A DNA stretch of 64,000 bases from contig NZ_JARPUS010000004.1 in assembly GCF_029537485.1 (NCBI RefSeq), forward strand, positions 62,001 to 126,000, given 5' to 3'. Shown here one piece after another: positions 24,263-33,190 of this stretch. Positions within the stretch are counted from its first letter, which is position 1. Each line of letters begins with the position of its first letter. A program made the position numbers and the translations under genes. The stretch comes from Pseudomonas sp. GOM6 (lineage in GTDB: Bacteria > Pseudomonadota > Gammaproteobacteria > Pseudomonadales > Pseudomonadaceae). Below the pieces are notes generated by a model. It worked only from the letters and a program-made list of their open reading frames with translations. It searched no databases and had not been told where the DNA came from.

Positions 24263-24674
24263 ACGCCCGCCCCTGCGCGCAGGGGCGATCAGCTGGCAGC
24301 TGGCTCAGACCTTCTGGGTCGGCGGCCTCTGGCTGTTGCATTTCGTCATGCTGCCTGCACTGGAAAAGTTGGGCCTGGCGCCGCTACTGGTCGAGGAGAT
24401 CAATGGCGTGCTGGCTCCGTTGCTGATCGGTTTCGCTGCTTTCTGCGCGCTGTTGCAGGGCTTGGTGCTGGTGCAGGCGGAAGGTGTTGCCAGTCTATGG
24501 CGCGACATGCGCGGTCAGTTGCTGGGGGTGGTGGTACTGATGGCGGGGGTGTTTTTCGCGGTGAGCCACCTGCTGCCAGGCGCCGAGCGCTGGCTGCTGT
24601 TCAACTATCTGGTGGTAGCTTTGTGCGGGTTGGTGCTGGTGTTGCAGCCGCTGCCTGGGCAGCGGGGGCGCTAG
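24240..24674 (+). CDS. DUF4149-type small membrane protein
   Basis: About 144 aa with four hydrophobic helices and the family-typical [20 protein letters not shown]. The start is uncertain: TTG 24240 gives [18 protein letters not shown] 24219 adds seven residues; both overlap the end of greA, so expression is coupled to greA. From memory the P. aeruginosa counterpart is PA4754. The function of the family is unknown; it is an inner-membrane protein. The C-terminus is short and basic (LPGQRGR). Confidence 0.8.
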   Translation: MSKSAIFKRPPLRAGAISWQLAQTFWVGGLWLLHFVMLPALEKLGLAPLLVEEINGVLAPLLIGFAAFCALLQGLVLVQAEGVASLWRDMRGQLLGVVVLMAGVFFAVSHLLPGAERWLLFNYLVVALCGLVLVLQPLPGQRGR

Positions 24675-24686
24675 AGCCAGCCGCTA

Positions 24687-24998
24687 TCAGGCCTGATAGC
24701 GGTGGATGTTGGACAGGTTTTTGTTCGGCTTTGGGTTCTTGCGATAGATCAGGGCCATTTTGCCAATCACCTGCACCAGTTCGCAGCGTCCGACGCTCAC
24801 CAGTTCTTCGATCAGCGCGCGGCGATCATCGCGCTCGGTCAGGCGAAACTGTACCTTGATCAGCTCGTGATCATTGAGGGCGCGTTCTAGTTCAGCCAGC
24901 ACGCCTTCGGTCAGACCGTTCTCGGCGACGATCAATACAGGCTTCAGGTGGTGGCCGATAGATTTGAAGTGTTTCTTCTGTTCGTTGGTAAGCGCCAT
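24687..24998 (-). CDS. yhbY: YhbY-type CRM-domain RNA-binding protein
   Basis: A 103-aa protein that is essentially one CRS1-YhbY (CRM) domain, with LTNEQKKHFKSIGHHLKPVL, the GxxG-like AENGLTEGVLAELE and HELIKVQF. In E. coli YhbY binds the 50S precursor. It is convergent with the DUF4149 gene and divergent from what follows. In other pseudomonads the next divergent gene is rlmE; here it is not. Confidence 0.95.
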   Translation of the reverse strand: MALTNEQKKHFKSIGHHLKPVLIVAENGLTEGVLAELERALNDHELIKVQFRLTERDDRRALIEELVSVGRCELVQVIGKMALIYRKNPKPNKNLSNIHRYQA

Positions 24999-25474
24999 AA
25001 TTTGACCTTGCTGCAGTGATGGGCGGCGCGGAGCGACAATGCGGCCAAGGCCCCATGCTTATCGCCGCCAGCGCGGGCCGCAAAAACGACGTAGTTTACC
25101 TGAGCCGAATGGAGCGCGCTCCTGTCTATTCAGGTCAGGGTGCTGTTGTCGGTTTTAGCGTAGGCTGAATCAACGGTTTCGACAGCCCAGGTGTCAGACT
25201 GCGTTTGATTGCTGCTGCGGGCAATTGATACCAGGCGGCCCTTGTGATTTCTCATAAGGCCCCCACATTGTTGTTAAGGCCGTTGATCCATGTGTTCGCG
25301 CCCGGCTTACAGGGTGCCTAGACTGGAAGGCGTGAGCGCCAGCCGCCTAAGACTCATAAAGGGTTACAGACGGTGCCTGCCAGGTGCCGGGTTGTGTAGT
25401 AAGTTAGGCGGGTATTTCTCCAGCCGTTATGCGGAGCGCGTTTCAGGACGGGGCTCGCTTCAGAGGGTAGCTAA
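24999..25474. other. 476-bp gene-free stretch where rlmE (ftsJ) is expected
   Basis: No convincing coding frame exists on either strand. The only small frames (62-63 codons) lack family features and a coding-like third-base pattern. The canonical order yhbY / rlmE-ftsH, known from P. aeruginosa (PA4753-PA4751, from memory), would need over 600 bp for RlmE; neither its start nor its SAM-binding motif (DLGAAPGGW) is seen. An imperfect hairpin lies at 25235-25260 (GGCCCTT..AAGGCC). The stretch must hold the promoters of yhbY (left end) and ftsH (right end). Confidence 0.7.
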
Positions 25475-27391
25475 TTGAACGACATGGCAAAGAACCTGAT
25501 CCTGTGGCTGATCATCGCGGCCGTTTTGGTCACCGTGATGAACAACTTCTCCAGCCCGAGCGACTCCGGCAAGCTGAATTATTCGGAGTTCATCCAGCAG
25601 GTTCAGAGCGGCAAGGTCAAGCAGGTCACCGTGGATGGCTACATCATCAGCGGGCAGAATCAGGATGGCACCACGTTTGAAACCGTGCGTCCGGCCATCG
25701 AGGATCGCGGCCTGATCAAGGATCTTATCGACAATAACGTCGAGATCGTCGGCAAGCAGCCTGAGCGTCAGAGCATCTGGACCCAGTTGCTGGTCGCCAG
25801 CTTCCCGATCTTGGTCATCATCGCAGTATTCATGTTCTTCATGCGCCAGATGCAAGGTGGCGCGGGAGGCCGTGGCGGCCCCATGAGTTTCGGCAAGTCC
25901 AAGGCTCGCCTGTTGTCCGAAGACCAGGTTAAGACCACGCTGGCCGACGTCGCCGGTTGCGACGAGGCTAAGGAAGAGGTCGGGGAGTTGGTCGAGTTTC
26001 TCCGCGACCCTGGCAAGTTCCAGCGGCTCGGTGGCCGTATCCCGCGTGGTGTGTTGATGGTTGGCCCGCCTGGCACCGGTAAGACGCTGCTTGCCAAGGC
26101 TATTGCCGGTGAGGCCAAGGTGCCGTTCTTCACTATCTCCGGTTCCGACTTTGTCGAGATGTTCGTCGGTGTTGGCGCTTCCCGTGTGCGCGACATGTTC
26201 GAGCAGGCGAAGAAGCATGCGCCTTGCATCATCTTTATCGATGAAATCGACGCTGTCGGACGTCATCGTGGCGCCGGTCTGGGCGGTGGTCATGACGAGC
26301 GTGAACAGACGCTCAACCAGCTGCTGGTGGAGATGGATGGTTTCGAAATGAACGACGGCATCATCGTGATTGCCGCCACCAACCGTCCGGATGTACTGGA
26401 TCCGGCGTTGCTGCGTCCCGGTCGTTTCGATCGTCAGGTTGTGGTGGGTCTGCCAGACATCCGTGGCCGTGAGCAGATTCTGAAAGTGCATATGCGCAAG
26501 GTGCCGGTCGGCGACAACGTCGAGCCTGCAGTGATCGCGCGCGGTACGCCTGGCTTCTCCGGTGCCGACCTGGCCAACCTGGTCAACGAGGCCTCTCTGT
26601 TCGCCGCTCGCGCCAGCAAGCGTCTGGTCGAGATGAAGGAGTTCGAGCTGGCCAAGGACAAGATCATGATGGGCGCTGAGCGCAAGTCCATGGTCATGTC
26701 GGAGAAGGAGAAGCTCAATACCGCTTATCACGAAGCAGGGCACGCTATCGTCGGGCGCCTGGTGCCTGAGCATGATCCGGTCTACAAGGTGTCGATCATT
26801 CCTCGTGGTCGCGCTCTTGGTGTGACCATGTTCCTGCCGGAAGAGGATCGCTACAGCCTGTCCAAGCGGGCGCTTATCAGTCAGATTTGCTCGCTGTTCG
26901 GTGGTCGTATCGCCGAGGAAATGACGCTCGGCTTCGATGGCGTCACCACTGGCGCTTCCAACGACATCATGCGTGCCACTCATCTGGCGCGGAATATGGT
27001 GACCAAGTGGGGGCTGTCGGAGAAGCTCGGGCCGCTGATGTACGCCGAAGAGGAGGGTGAAGTGTTCCTTGGGCGCAGCGCTGGCAGTCAGCACACTAAT
27101 GTTTCCGGTGAGACCGCCAAGGCCATCGATGAGGAAGTGCGCAGCATCATTGATGGTTGCTATGGCACTGCCAAGCGACTGCTGGAGGAGAATCGCGACA
27201 AGCTGGATATGATGGCTGACGCGCTGATGAAGTATGAAACCATCGACTCCGAACAGATAGACGACATCATGGCGGGACGTGAGCCTCGTGAGCCGCGTGA
27301 TTGGGAAAGTGGTTCGGGCAACCCGCCAGCGCCTAAGCAGGAGGCTGAGCGTCCACAGAACCCGATTGGTGGGCCTGCGGGCGAGCATTAA
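25475..27391 (+). CDS. ftsH: ATP-dependent zinc metalloprotease FtsH
   Basis: A 638-aa membrane-anchored AAA protease that degrades misfolded membrane proteins, LpxC and sigma-32. TTG 25475 is taken as start because GAGGG lies 8-10 bases before it; ATG 25484 ([15 protein letters not shown]) is the alternative. Two TM helices (about 5-25 and 105-125) flank a periplasmic domain; Walker A GPPGTGKT at 197-204; the SRH region with [16 protein letters not shown]; zinc site HEAGH at 419-423. Followed by folP after 8 bp, then glmM, the same order as in E. coli. Confidence 0.98.
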   Translation: MNDMAKNLILWLIIAAVLVTVMNNFSSPSDSGKLNYSEFIQQVQSGKVKQVTVDGYIISGQNQDGTTFETVRPAIEDRGLIKDLIDNNVEIVGKQPERQSIWTQLLVASFPILVIIAVFMFFMRQMQGGAGGRGGPMSFGKSKARLLSEDQVKTTLADVAGCDEAKEEVGELVEFLRDPGKFQRLGGRIPRGVLMVGPPGTGKTLLAKAIAGEAKVPFFTISGSDFVEMFVGVGASRVRDMFEQAKKHAPCIIFIDEIDAVGRHRGAGLGGGHDEREQTLNQLLVEMDGFEMNDGIIVIAATNRPDVLDPALLRPGRFDRQVVVGLPDIRGREQILKVHMRKVPVGDNVEPAVIARGTPGFSGADLANLVNEASLFAARASKRLVEMKEFELAKDKIMMGAERKSMVMSEKEKLNTAYHEAGHAIVGRLVPEHDPVYKVSIIPRGRALGVTMFLPEEDRYSLSKRALISQICSLFGGRIAEEMTLGFDGVTTGASNDIMRATHLARNMVTKWGLSEKLGPLMYAEEEGEVFLGRSAGSQHTNVSGETAKAIDEEVRSIIDGCYGTAKRLLEENRDKLDMMADALMKYETIDSEQIDDIMAGREPREPRDWESGSGNPPAPKQEAERPQNPIGGPAGEH

Positions 27392-27399
27392 GGCTGGTC

Positions 27400-28251
27400 A
27401 TGACTGTCATGCAATACCCGACCCGACTGTCCTGTGGCAGTCGGGTTCTTGATTTAACCCGTCCGCACGTGATGGGGATCCTCAATGTCACTCCTGATTC
27501 TTTCTCCGATGGCGGACGTTTCGCAGCGCGTGATGCGGCCTTGCGTCATGCTGCGGCGATGGTGGCTGCGGGAGCGACCCTGATCGATATTGGTGGCGAG
27601 TCCACGCGGCCTGGCGCCAGGCCGGTATCTGCAGTTGAGGAGCTCGAGCGAGTGGCGCCGGTGGTGGAGGCTGTTTTTGCTGAGCTGGACGTCGTTATCT
27701 CATTGGACACTTCGACGCCTGCAGTGATGCGTGAGGGGGCTCGCCTGGGTGCGGGCATGATCAATGATGTCCGCGCCTTGCGCCGTGATGGAGCGCTTGA
27801 GACCGCGTCCGATAGTGGTCTTGCTGTCTGCCTGATGCACATGCTTGGAGAGCCCGGCACGATGCAGCAGGATCCGTATTATCGTGATGTGGTGCTCGAG
27901 GTGCGTGAGTTTCTCCAGCAGCGCATGGTCGTCTGTGCTGAAGCGGGTATTCCTGCTGAGCGCATTGTGCTGGACCCTGGCTTTGGCTTTGCCAAAAACC
28001 TTGCGCACAATCTGAGCTTGTTCCGCCATCTCGAGGCGCTGCATGACTTGGGACGCCCGTTATTGGTCGGAGTCTCGCGCAAGAGCATGATCGGTCAGGC
28101 GTTGGGGCGTGAGGTGCATGAGCGCCTGTCGGGTGGCCTGGCGTTGGCAGCCCTGGCAGTTGCCAAGGGTGCAGGCATTGTGCGAGTGCATGATGTGGCG
28201 GAAACCGTTGATGCGGTGCGCATGATTGCCGCGGTGCAGTCTGCTGAATAA
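27400..28251 (+). CDS. folP: Dihydropteroate synthase
   Basis: A 283-aa TIM-barrel enzyme joining p-aminobenzoate to dihydropterin pyrophosphate in folate synthesis; the sulfonamide target. Motifs: MGILNVTPDSFSDGGRF, IDIGGESTRPGA, ISLDTSTP, INDVRAL, VLDPGFGFAKN and the C-terminal RVHDV. Start ATG 27400 or 27409. Third-base GC is lower from here through secG than in carAB, a smooth trend rather than a sharp boundary. Confidence 0.97.
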   Translation: MTVMQYPTRLSCGSRVLDLTRPHVMGILNVTPDSFSDGGRFAARDAALRHAAAMVAAGATLIDIGGESTRPGARPVSAVEELERVAPVVEAVFAELDVVISLDTSTPAVMREGARLGAGMINDVRALRRDGALETASDSGLAVCLMHMLGEPGTMQQDPYYRDVVLEVREFLQQRMVVCAEAGIPAERIVLDPGFGFAKNLAHNLSLFRHLEALHDLGRPLLVGVSRKSMIGQALGREVHERLSGGLALAALAVAKGAGIVRVHDVAETVDAVRMIAAVQSAE

Positions 28252-28266
28252 GAGTCTGGAGTGCTA

Positions 28267-29604
28267 ATGAGCAGAAAGTATTTCGGCACGGATGGTATTC
28301 GTGGTCGCGTAGGTCAATTTCCGATCACCCCTGAGTTCATCCTCAAGTTGGGCTGGGCTGCTGGCATGGCGTTCCGTAAGCAGGGCAAGTGCCGGATTTT
28401 GATCGGTAAGGACACGCGCATTTCCGGCTATATGTTCGAGTCTGCGCTTGAGGCGGGTTTGCTGGCGGCCGGGGCGGATGTCATGTTGTTGGGGCCGATG
28501 CCGACTCCGGCTGTGGCTTACCTGACCAGGACCTTTCAGGCTGAGGCAGGTATCGTCATCAGTGCGTCGCATAATCCGCATCACGACAACGGTTTCAAGT
28601 TCTTTTCCGGCTACGGCACCAAGCTGCCGGATGAAATCGAACTGATGATCGAAGAGTTGCTCGATCAACCTATGACCGTGGTTGAGTCTGAGCAGTTGGG
28701 CAAGGTCACGCGCATCAATGATGCTGCGGGTCGTTACATCGAATTCTGTAAGGCCAGCGTCCCCAATCACACCAGTTTTGCTGGTCTAAAGGTAGTGCTG
28801 GATTGCGCACATGGTGCTACCTACAAGGTCGCCCCCAGTGTGTTTCGCGAGCTGGGCGCTCAGGTTTCCGTTCTTGCGGCTCAGCCCAATGGCCTGAACA
28901 TCAATGACAGTTGCGGTTCAACCCATGTTGAGTCCCTGCAGTCTGAGGTGTTGGCACAGCAGGCGGATTTGGGCATCGCTTTCGATGGTGACGGTGATCG
29001 AGTACTGATGGTCGATCATACGGGAGCCGTGGTTGATGGTGATGAATTGCTCTACATCATTGCGCGAGACCTGAAGCAGCGTGGGAAATTGCAGGGTGGT
29101 GTGGTCGGCACGCAGATGAGTAATCTGGGGCTGGAGCTGGCGCTGTCAGAACTGCAGGTGCCCTTCGTGCGAGCTAAGGTGGGGGATCGCTATGTGATGG
29201 CCGAGTTGCAGGAGCGCGAGTGGCAGCTGGGTGGCGAAAGCTCCGGTCATTTGGTGTGCTTTCAGCACACCACCACAGGGGATGCGGTGATTGCCGCGTT
29301 GCAGGTTTTGATGGCGCTCAAGCGCAGCGGTGAAACTCTGGCGCAGGCGCGCCTTGCATTGCGCAAGTGTCCCCAGATGCTGATCAATGTGCGTTTGGCT
29401 GGCAATGTCGATCCGCTGGAAGCGGCCGAGGTTAAAGCGGCCTGTGCCAGTATTACTGAGCGCATGGCGGGTCGAGGGCGAGTGCTCCTGCGCAAGTCTG
29501 GAACCGAGCCTTTGGTGCGCGTGATGGTTGAGGGGGACGACGAGGTGCAGGTGCGCGGTTACGCCGAGGAGTTGGCCAAGGTGGTCAGTGATCTCTGTGC
29601 CTGA
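28267..29604 (+). CDS. glmM: Phosphoglucosamine mutase
   Basis: A 445-aa enzyme turning glucosamine-6-P to glucosamine-1-P for UDP-GlcNAc. ATG 28267 has TGGAG 6 bases upstream; a GTG at 28261 is less suited. The active Ser is Ser101 in ISASHNP; the metal loop is DGDGDR; the sugar-binding GGESSGH and C-terminal [12 protein letters not shown] are present. It follows folP by 15 bp, as in E. coli. Confidence 0.98.
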   Translation: MSRKYFGTDGIRGRVGQFPITPEFILKLGWAAGMAFRKQGKCRILIGKDTRISGYMFESALEAGLLAAGADVMLLGPMPTPAVAYLTRTFQAEAGIVISASHNPHHDNGFKFFSGYGTKLPDEIELMIEELLDQPMTVVESEQLGKVTRINDAAGRYIEFCKASVPNHTSFAGLKVVLDCAHGATYKVAPSVFRELGAQVSVLAAQPNGLNINDSCGSTHVESLQSEVLAQQADLGIAFDGDGDRVLMVDHTGAVVDGDELLYIIARDLKQRGKLQGGVVGTQMSNLGLELALSELQVPFVRAKVGDRYVMAELQEREWQLGGESSGHLVCFQHTTTGDAVIAALQVLMALKRSGETLAQARLALRKCPQMLINVRLAGNVDPLEAAEVKAACASITERMAGRGRVLLRKSGTEPLVRVMVEGDDEVQVRGYAEELAKVVSDLCA

Positions 29605-29670
29605 TTTCGGCTTGCTAGTGCATAAGCTCTTGGGTAACATCTGCGCCCACTTTGAACGACGAGGTCTGGC

Positions 29671-30426
29671 ATGCGTCGCCCTTTGGTAGCTGGTAACTGG
29701 AAAATGCACGGTACCCGCGCCAGCGTCGCAGAGCTGATCAAAGGCTTGCGTCAACTGGCATTGCCTGCCGGTGTCGAGGTGGCCGTTATGCCGCCCTGTC
29801 TGTACATAGGTCAGGTGATTACCGGGCTTGAGGGTAAGGCCATATCGGTCGGTGCGCAGAACTGTGCCGTTGAGCCCATGCAGGGTGCTCTGACTGGTGA
29901 GGTCGCTCCGAGTCAGCTAGCTGATGCTGGTTGTGAGTTTGTGTTGGTTGGGCACTCCGAGCGTCGTCTGATACTCGGTGAGCGTGACGAGCAGTTGAGT
30001 CGCAAATTTGCCGCTGCGCAATCTTGTGGTCTGGTGCCGGTTCTCTGTGTCGGCGAGACTCTGGAGCAGCGTGAGGCGGGGCGCACTTTAGATGTGGTGT
30101 CTGCCCAGTTGGGTAGTGTGATCGAAGAGCTGGGTGTTGGTGCATTTTCTCGTGCTGTCGTGGCTTATGAGCCGGTTTGGGCGATAGGCACTGGGCTGAC
30201 TGCTACGCCGCAGCAAGCTCAAGAGATCCATGCTGCTATCCGTGCGCAGCTTGCAGCAGAAAATGCTGAAGTGGCGCGCGGTGTGAGGATTCTGTACGGC
30301 GGCAGTGTCAAGGCTGTCAATGCTGCCGAGTTATTCGGTATGCAGGATATTGATGGGGGGCTCATTGGTGGCGCCTCCTTGAATGCGGATGAGTTCGGTG
30401 CGATTTGTCGCGCCGCAGGAAGCTGA
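29671..30426 (+). CDS. tpiA: Triosephosphate isomerase
   Basis: A 251-aa glycolytic TIM barrel. N-terminal [14 protein letters not shown] with the active Lys, catalytic His in LVGHSERR, catalytic Glu in [13 protein letters not shown], phosphate loop [14 protein letters not shown] and GGLIGGASL. About 65 bp after glmM and 4 bp before secG. Confidence 0.99.
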   Translation: MRRPLVAGNWKMHGTRASVAELIKGLRQLALPAGVEVAVMPPCLYIGQVITGLEGKAISVGAQNCAVEPMQGALTGEVAPSQLADAGCEFVLVGHSERRLILGERDEQLSRKFAAAQSCGLVPVLCVGETLEQREAGRTLDVVSAQLGSVIEELGVGAFSRAVVAYEPVWAIGTGLTATPQQAQEIHAAIRAQLAAENAEVARGVRILYGGSVKAVNAAELFGMQDIDGGLIGGASLNADEFGAICRAAGS

Positions 30427-30430
30427 AAAG

Positions 30431-30808
30431 ATGCTGGAAACAGTCGTAATCGTTGTACATCTGCTGGGTGCTCTCGGGATCGTTGGCTTCGTCCTGATTC
30501 AGCAGGGTAAGGGTGCTGATGCTGGTGCGTCTTTCGGGGCTGGCGCCTCTGCTACCGTTTTCGGTAGTCAGGGTTCTGCTACCTTTCTGAGCCGCGCTAC
30601 GGCCGTTCTCGCAGCAATTTTTTTCATTACTAGCTTGGGTTTAGCTTTCTTTGCTAAACAAAAGTCTGATAATCTTACTCAGGCTGGTTTGCCAGATCCG
30701 GCGGCGTTGGAAGTGCAGCAGAAGCCTGTTGTCGAAGATGTTCCGGTTCTGGAAGTTCAGAAAGAGTCGGCTGGTTCCGCAGACGTTCCAAGCGCTCCTG
30801 AGCAGTAA
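30431..30808 (+). CDS. secG: Protein translocase subunit SecG
   Basis: A 125-aa inner-membrane subunit of the SecYEG channel with two TM helices (about 2-22 and 52-72) around the conserved [19 protein letters not shown] cytoplasmic loop. ATG 30431 ([13 protein letters not shown]) is used; an in-frame start at 30383 lies inside tpiA. The tail after residue 75 is hydrophilic and variable. A tRNA-Leu gene follows directly. Confidence 0.96.
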   Translation: MLETVVIVVHLLGALGIVGFVLIQQGKGADAGASFGAGASATVFGSQGSATFLSRATAVLAAIFFITSLGLAFFAKQKSDNLTQAGLPDPAALEVQQKPVVEDVPVLEVQKESAGSADVPSAPEQ

Positions 30809-30818
30809 AACCCTCTTT

Positions 30819-30904
30819 GCCGAGGTGGTGGAATTGGTAGACACGCTACCTTGAGGTGGTAGTGGCCATAGGCTGTAGGGGTTCGAGTCCCCTCCTCGGT
30901 ACCA
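30819..30904 (+). tRNA. tRNA-Leu (anticodon GAG)
   Basis: An 86-nt class II tRNA with acceptor arms GCCGAGG and CCTCGGT, anticodon stem CTACC/GGTAG around loop TTGAGGT (anticodon GAG), a long variable arm, T-arm GGGGTTCGAGTCCCC and encoded CCA. It lies 10 bp after secG and is followed by a terminator. Confidence 0.97.
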
Positions 30905-30909
30905 TATTA

Positions 30910-30938
30910 AACAAGGCCCGCTGCAAGCGGGCCTTGTT
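30910..30938 (+). terminator. Terminator after tRNA-Leu
   Basis: A 13-bp stem AACAAGGCCCGCT / AGCGGGCCTTGTT (30910-30922, 30926-30938) followed by GTTTGTTTTATT. Confidence 0.88.
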
Positions 30939-30954
30939 GTTTGTTTTATTCTGG

Positions 30955-30983
30955 TTGACCGGTGCTGGCGGGCTCCGTATAAT
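30955..30983 (+). promoter_or_regulatory. Near-consensus sigma-70 promoter upstream of rimP-nusA
   Basis: TTGACC (30955-30960), a 17-bp spacer, TATAAT (30978-30983). The expected start is about 30990. The transcript meets a terminator-like hairpin about 60 nt on (31048-31073) and a second one at 31125-31146 before reaching rimP. Confidence 0.85.
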
Positions 30984-31047
30984 TCATGCCCAGCTTTGTA
31001 GTGGCGTTGATCGGTTTGGTATTTTGTTCAGCCCACAATTGGCAGTC

Positions 31048-31073
31048 AAAAAGCCCCTTTCAAGGGGCTTTTT
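31048..31073. terminator. First leader terminator (T1) before rimP
   Basis: AAAAAGCCCC (31048-31057), TTTCAA, GGGGCTTTTT (31064-31073): symmetrical, with a T-run. Confidence 0.85.
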
Positions 31074-31124
31074 GCTAGCTGGACAGTCTGCTGTCGACAT
31101 TTGTGATGTCGAACGGCGCGATGG

Positions 31125-31146
31125 ATGGGCGTTTCGCCCATTTTTT
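31125..31146 (+). terminator. Second leader terminator (T2) before rimP
   Basis: ATGGGCG, TTT, CGCCCAT (31125-31141) then six T's to 31146; it sits 30 bp before the rimP start. Confidence 0.82.
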
Positions 31147-31175
31147 ATTTCTACGACATCTGCGGAGGGCTTCGA

Positions 31176-31634
31176 GTGTCGAGCAAGCTGGAACAGTTGC
31201 AGGCCATGCTGGCCCCTGTGGTCGAGTCCCTCGGCTATCAGTGCTGGGGCGTGGAATACATTTCCCAGGGCCGGCACTCCGTGCTGCGCATCTATATCGA
31301 TCACGCCAATGGAATTCTGGTTGACGACTGCGAAGCGGTCAGTCGACAGGTCAGTGCGGTCCTGGATGTCGAGGACCCGATCTCCAGTGAATACACCCTG
31401 GAAGTGTCATCGCCCGGCATGGACCGGCCGCTGTTCAGTCTTGAGCAGTTCGCGGCGCATGTTGGGGAACAAGTAAAGATCAAGCTGCGCTCGCCCTTTG
31501 AGGGTAGGCGCAATTTTCAGGGTCTCCTTCGTGGTGTGGAGGAGCAGGATGTGGTGGTGCTGGTGGATGACCACGAGTTCCTGTTGCCGATCGATCTGAT
31601 CGACAAGGCCAATATCATTCCCCGTTTTGATTGA
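31176..31634 (+). CDS. rimP: Ribosome maturation factor RimP
   Basis: A 152-aa 30S maturation factor. GTG 31176 ([18 protein letters not shown]) has GGAGGG 6 bases before it; a frame from 31125 would start inside the T2 hairpin. Motifs: [30 protein letters not shown] core and [11 protein letters not shown]. First gene of the rimP-nusA-infB-rbfA-truB-rpsO-pnp cluster, as in E. coli. Confidence 0.96.
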   Translation: MSSKLEQLQAMLAPVVESLGYQCWGVEYISQGRHSVLRIYIDHANGILVDDCEAVSRQVSAVLDVEDPISSEYTLEVSSPGMDRPLFSLEQFAAHVGEQVKIKLRSPFEGRRNFQGLLRGVEEQDVVVLVDDHEFLLPIDLIDKANIIPRFD

Positions 31635-31681
31635 GACGCGGATCCCGCGGATCCAATGGATTGCGAAAGGCGAGGCGTACG

Positions 31682-33163
31682 ATGAGTAAAGAAGTACTGC
31701 TGGTTGTAGAGTCGGTATCCAACGAAAAGGGTGTACCGGCGGGTGTGATTTTCGAGGCGCTTGAGCTGGCGCTGGCGACTGCGACCAAGAAGCGTTTTGA
31801 CGACGAAGTTGAGCTGCGCGTGGCGATCAATCGCCAGAGCGGTAACTACGAAACCTTCCGCTGCTGGAAAGTCGTCGAAGAGGACGAGCTGGAAAACCCG
31901 GCTGCCGAGCTGACTGTTGAACAGGCCCAGGCGCAGAAACCTGGTGCAGTGGTTGGTGACATTGTGGAAGAGTCGGTTGAGTCGATCGAGTTCGGTCGTA
32001 TCGCCGCTCAGACTGCCAAACAGGTCATCGTGCAGAAAGTGCGCGAGGCTGAGCGTGCACAGGTCGTTGACGCCTATCGCGAGCGTGTTGGCGAGATCAT
32101 CTCCGGTACCGTGAAGAAGGTCACCCGCGACAGCGTTATTGTCGACCTGGGCAACAACGCCGAGGCTCTTTTGGCCCGCGAGGACATCATTCCGCGTGAG
32201 ACCTTCCGAGTCGGTGCCCGCATGCGCGCACTGCTCAAGGAAATCCGCACCGAGAACCGTGGTCCGCAGTTGATCCTGTCGCGCACTGCGCCGCAGATGC
32301 TGATCGAGCTGTTCACCATCGAAGTGCCGGAGATCGCCGAAGGGTTGATCGAAGTGATGGCGGCCTCCCGTGATCCGGGTTCGCGCGCCAAGATCGCCGT
32401 GCGTTCGAAGGACAAGCGTATCGACCCGCAGGGCGCCTGTATCGGCATGCGCGGTTCGCGCGTTCAGGCAGTCTCTGGTGAGATTGGTGGCGAGCGCGTC
32501 GATATCGTGCTGTGGGACGAAAACGTTGCGCAGTTCGTGATCAATGCCATGGCTCCGGCCGAGGTGGCAGCCATCATCGTCGACGAAGACGCCCATGCCA
32601 TGGATATCGCTGTTGCCGAGGACAACCTGGCCCAGGCCATTGGTCGCGGCGGTCAAAATGTGCGCCTGGCCAGCCAGCTGACCGGCTGGACTCTGAACGT
32701 GATGACCGAAGCGGATATCCAGGCTAAGCAGCAGGCCGAGACTGGCGACATCCTGCAGAACTTTGTCGACGAGCTGGAAGTTGACGAAGACCTGGCCCAG
32801 GTGCTGGTCGAGGAAGGCTTCACCAGCCTGGAAGAAATCGCCTATGTGCCGATGGAAGAAATGCTCAGCATCGATGGGTTTGACGAGGATATCGTCAATG
32901 AGCTGCGTGCTCGTGCCAAGGATCGTCTGCTGACCAAGGCCATTGCCAATGAAGAGAAACTTGCTGACGCCCAACCGGCTGAGGACCTGGTCTCTCTGGA
33001 GGGCATGGACAAGAACCTGGCGCAAGAACTGGCGGTTCGCGGCGTAATCACCCGCGAAGACCTGGCCGAGCAGTCGATTGACGACCTGCTCGACATCGAC
33101 GGCATCGACGAAGAACGTGCCGGCAAGCTGATCATGGCCGCCCGAGCCCATTGGTTCGAATAA
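31682..33163 (+). CDS. nusA: Transcription termination/antitermination protein NusA
   Basis: A 493-aa RNA polymerase factor. ATG 31682 ([17 protein letters not shown]). Order: N-terminal polymerase-binding domain, S1 ([20 protein letters not shown]), KH1 and KH2 ([39 protein letters not shown]), and two C-terminal acidic repeats ([38 protein letters not shown]). In E. coli NusA controls its own operon through leader terminators, which are also present here. Confidence 0.99.
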   Translation: MSKEVLLVVESVSNEKGVPAGVIFEALELALATATKKRFDDEVELRVAINRQSGNYETFRCWKVVEEDELENPAAELTVEQAQAQKPGAVVGDIVEESVESIEFGRIAAQTAKQVIVQKVREAERAQVVDAYRERVGEIISGTVKKVTRDSVIVDLGNNAEALLAREDIIPRETFRVGARMRALLKEIRTENRGPQLILSRTAPQMLIELFTIEVPEIAEGLIEVMAASRDPGSRAKIAVRSKDKRIDPQGACIGMRGSRVQAVSGEIGGERVDIVLWDENVAQFVINAMAPAEVAAIIVDEDAHAMDIAVAEDNLAQAIGRGGQNVRLASQLTGWTLNVMTEADIQAKQQAETGDILQNFVDELEVDEDLAQVLVEEGFTSLEEIAYVPMEEMLSIDGFDEDIVNELRARAKDRLLTKAIANEEKLADAQPAEDLVSLEGMDKNLAQELAVRGVITREDLAEQSIDDLLDIDGIDEERAGKLIMAARAHWFE

Positions 33164-33190
33164 GCGGTTGCGGCCTGAGGAGAGAAGTGC

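Noticed and set aside
25290..25478. 62-codon frame just before ftsH as an rlmE remnant or new gene
   Set aside because: No similarity to RlmE motifs, overlaps the ftsH start, and lacks coding-like third-base bias.
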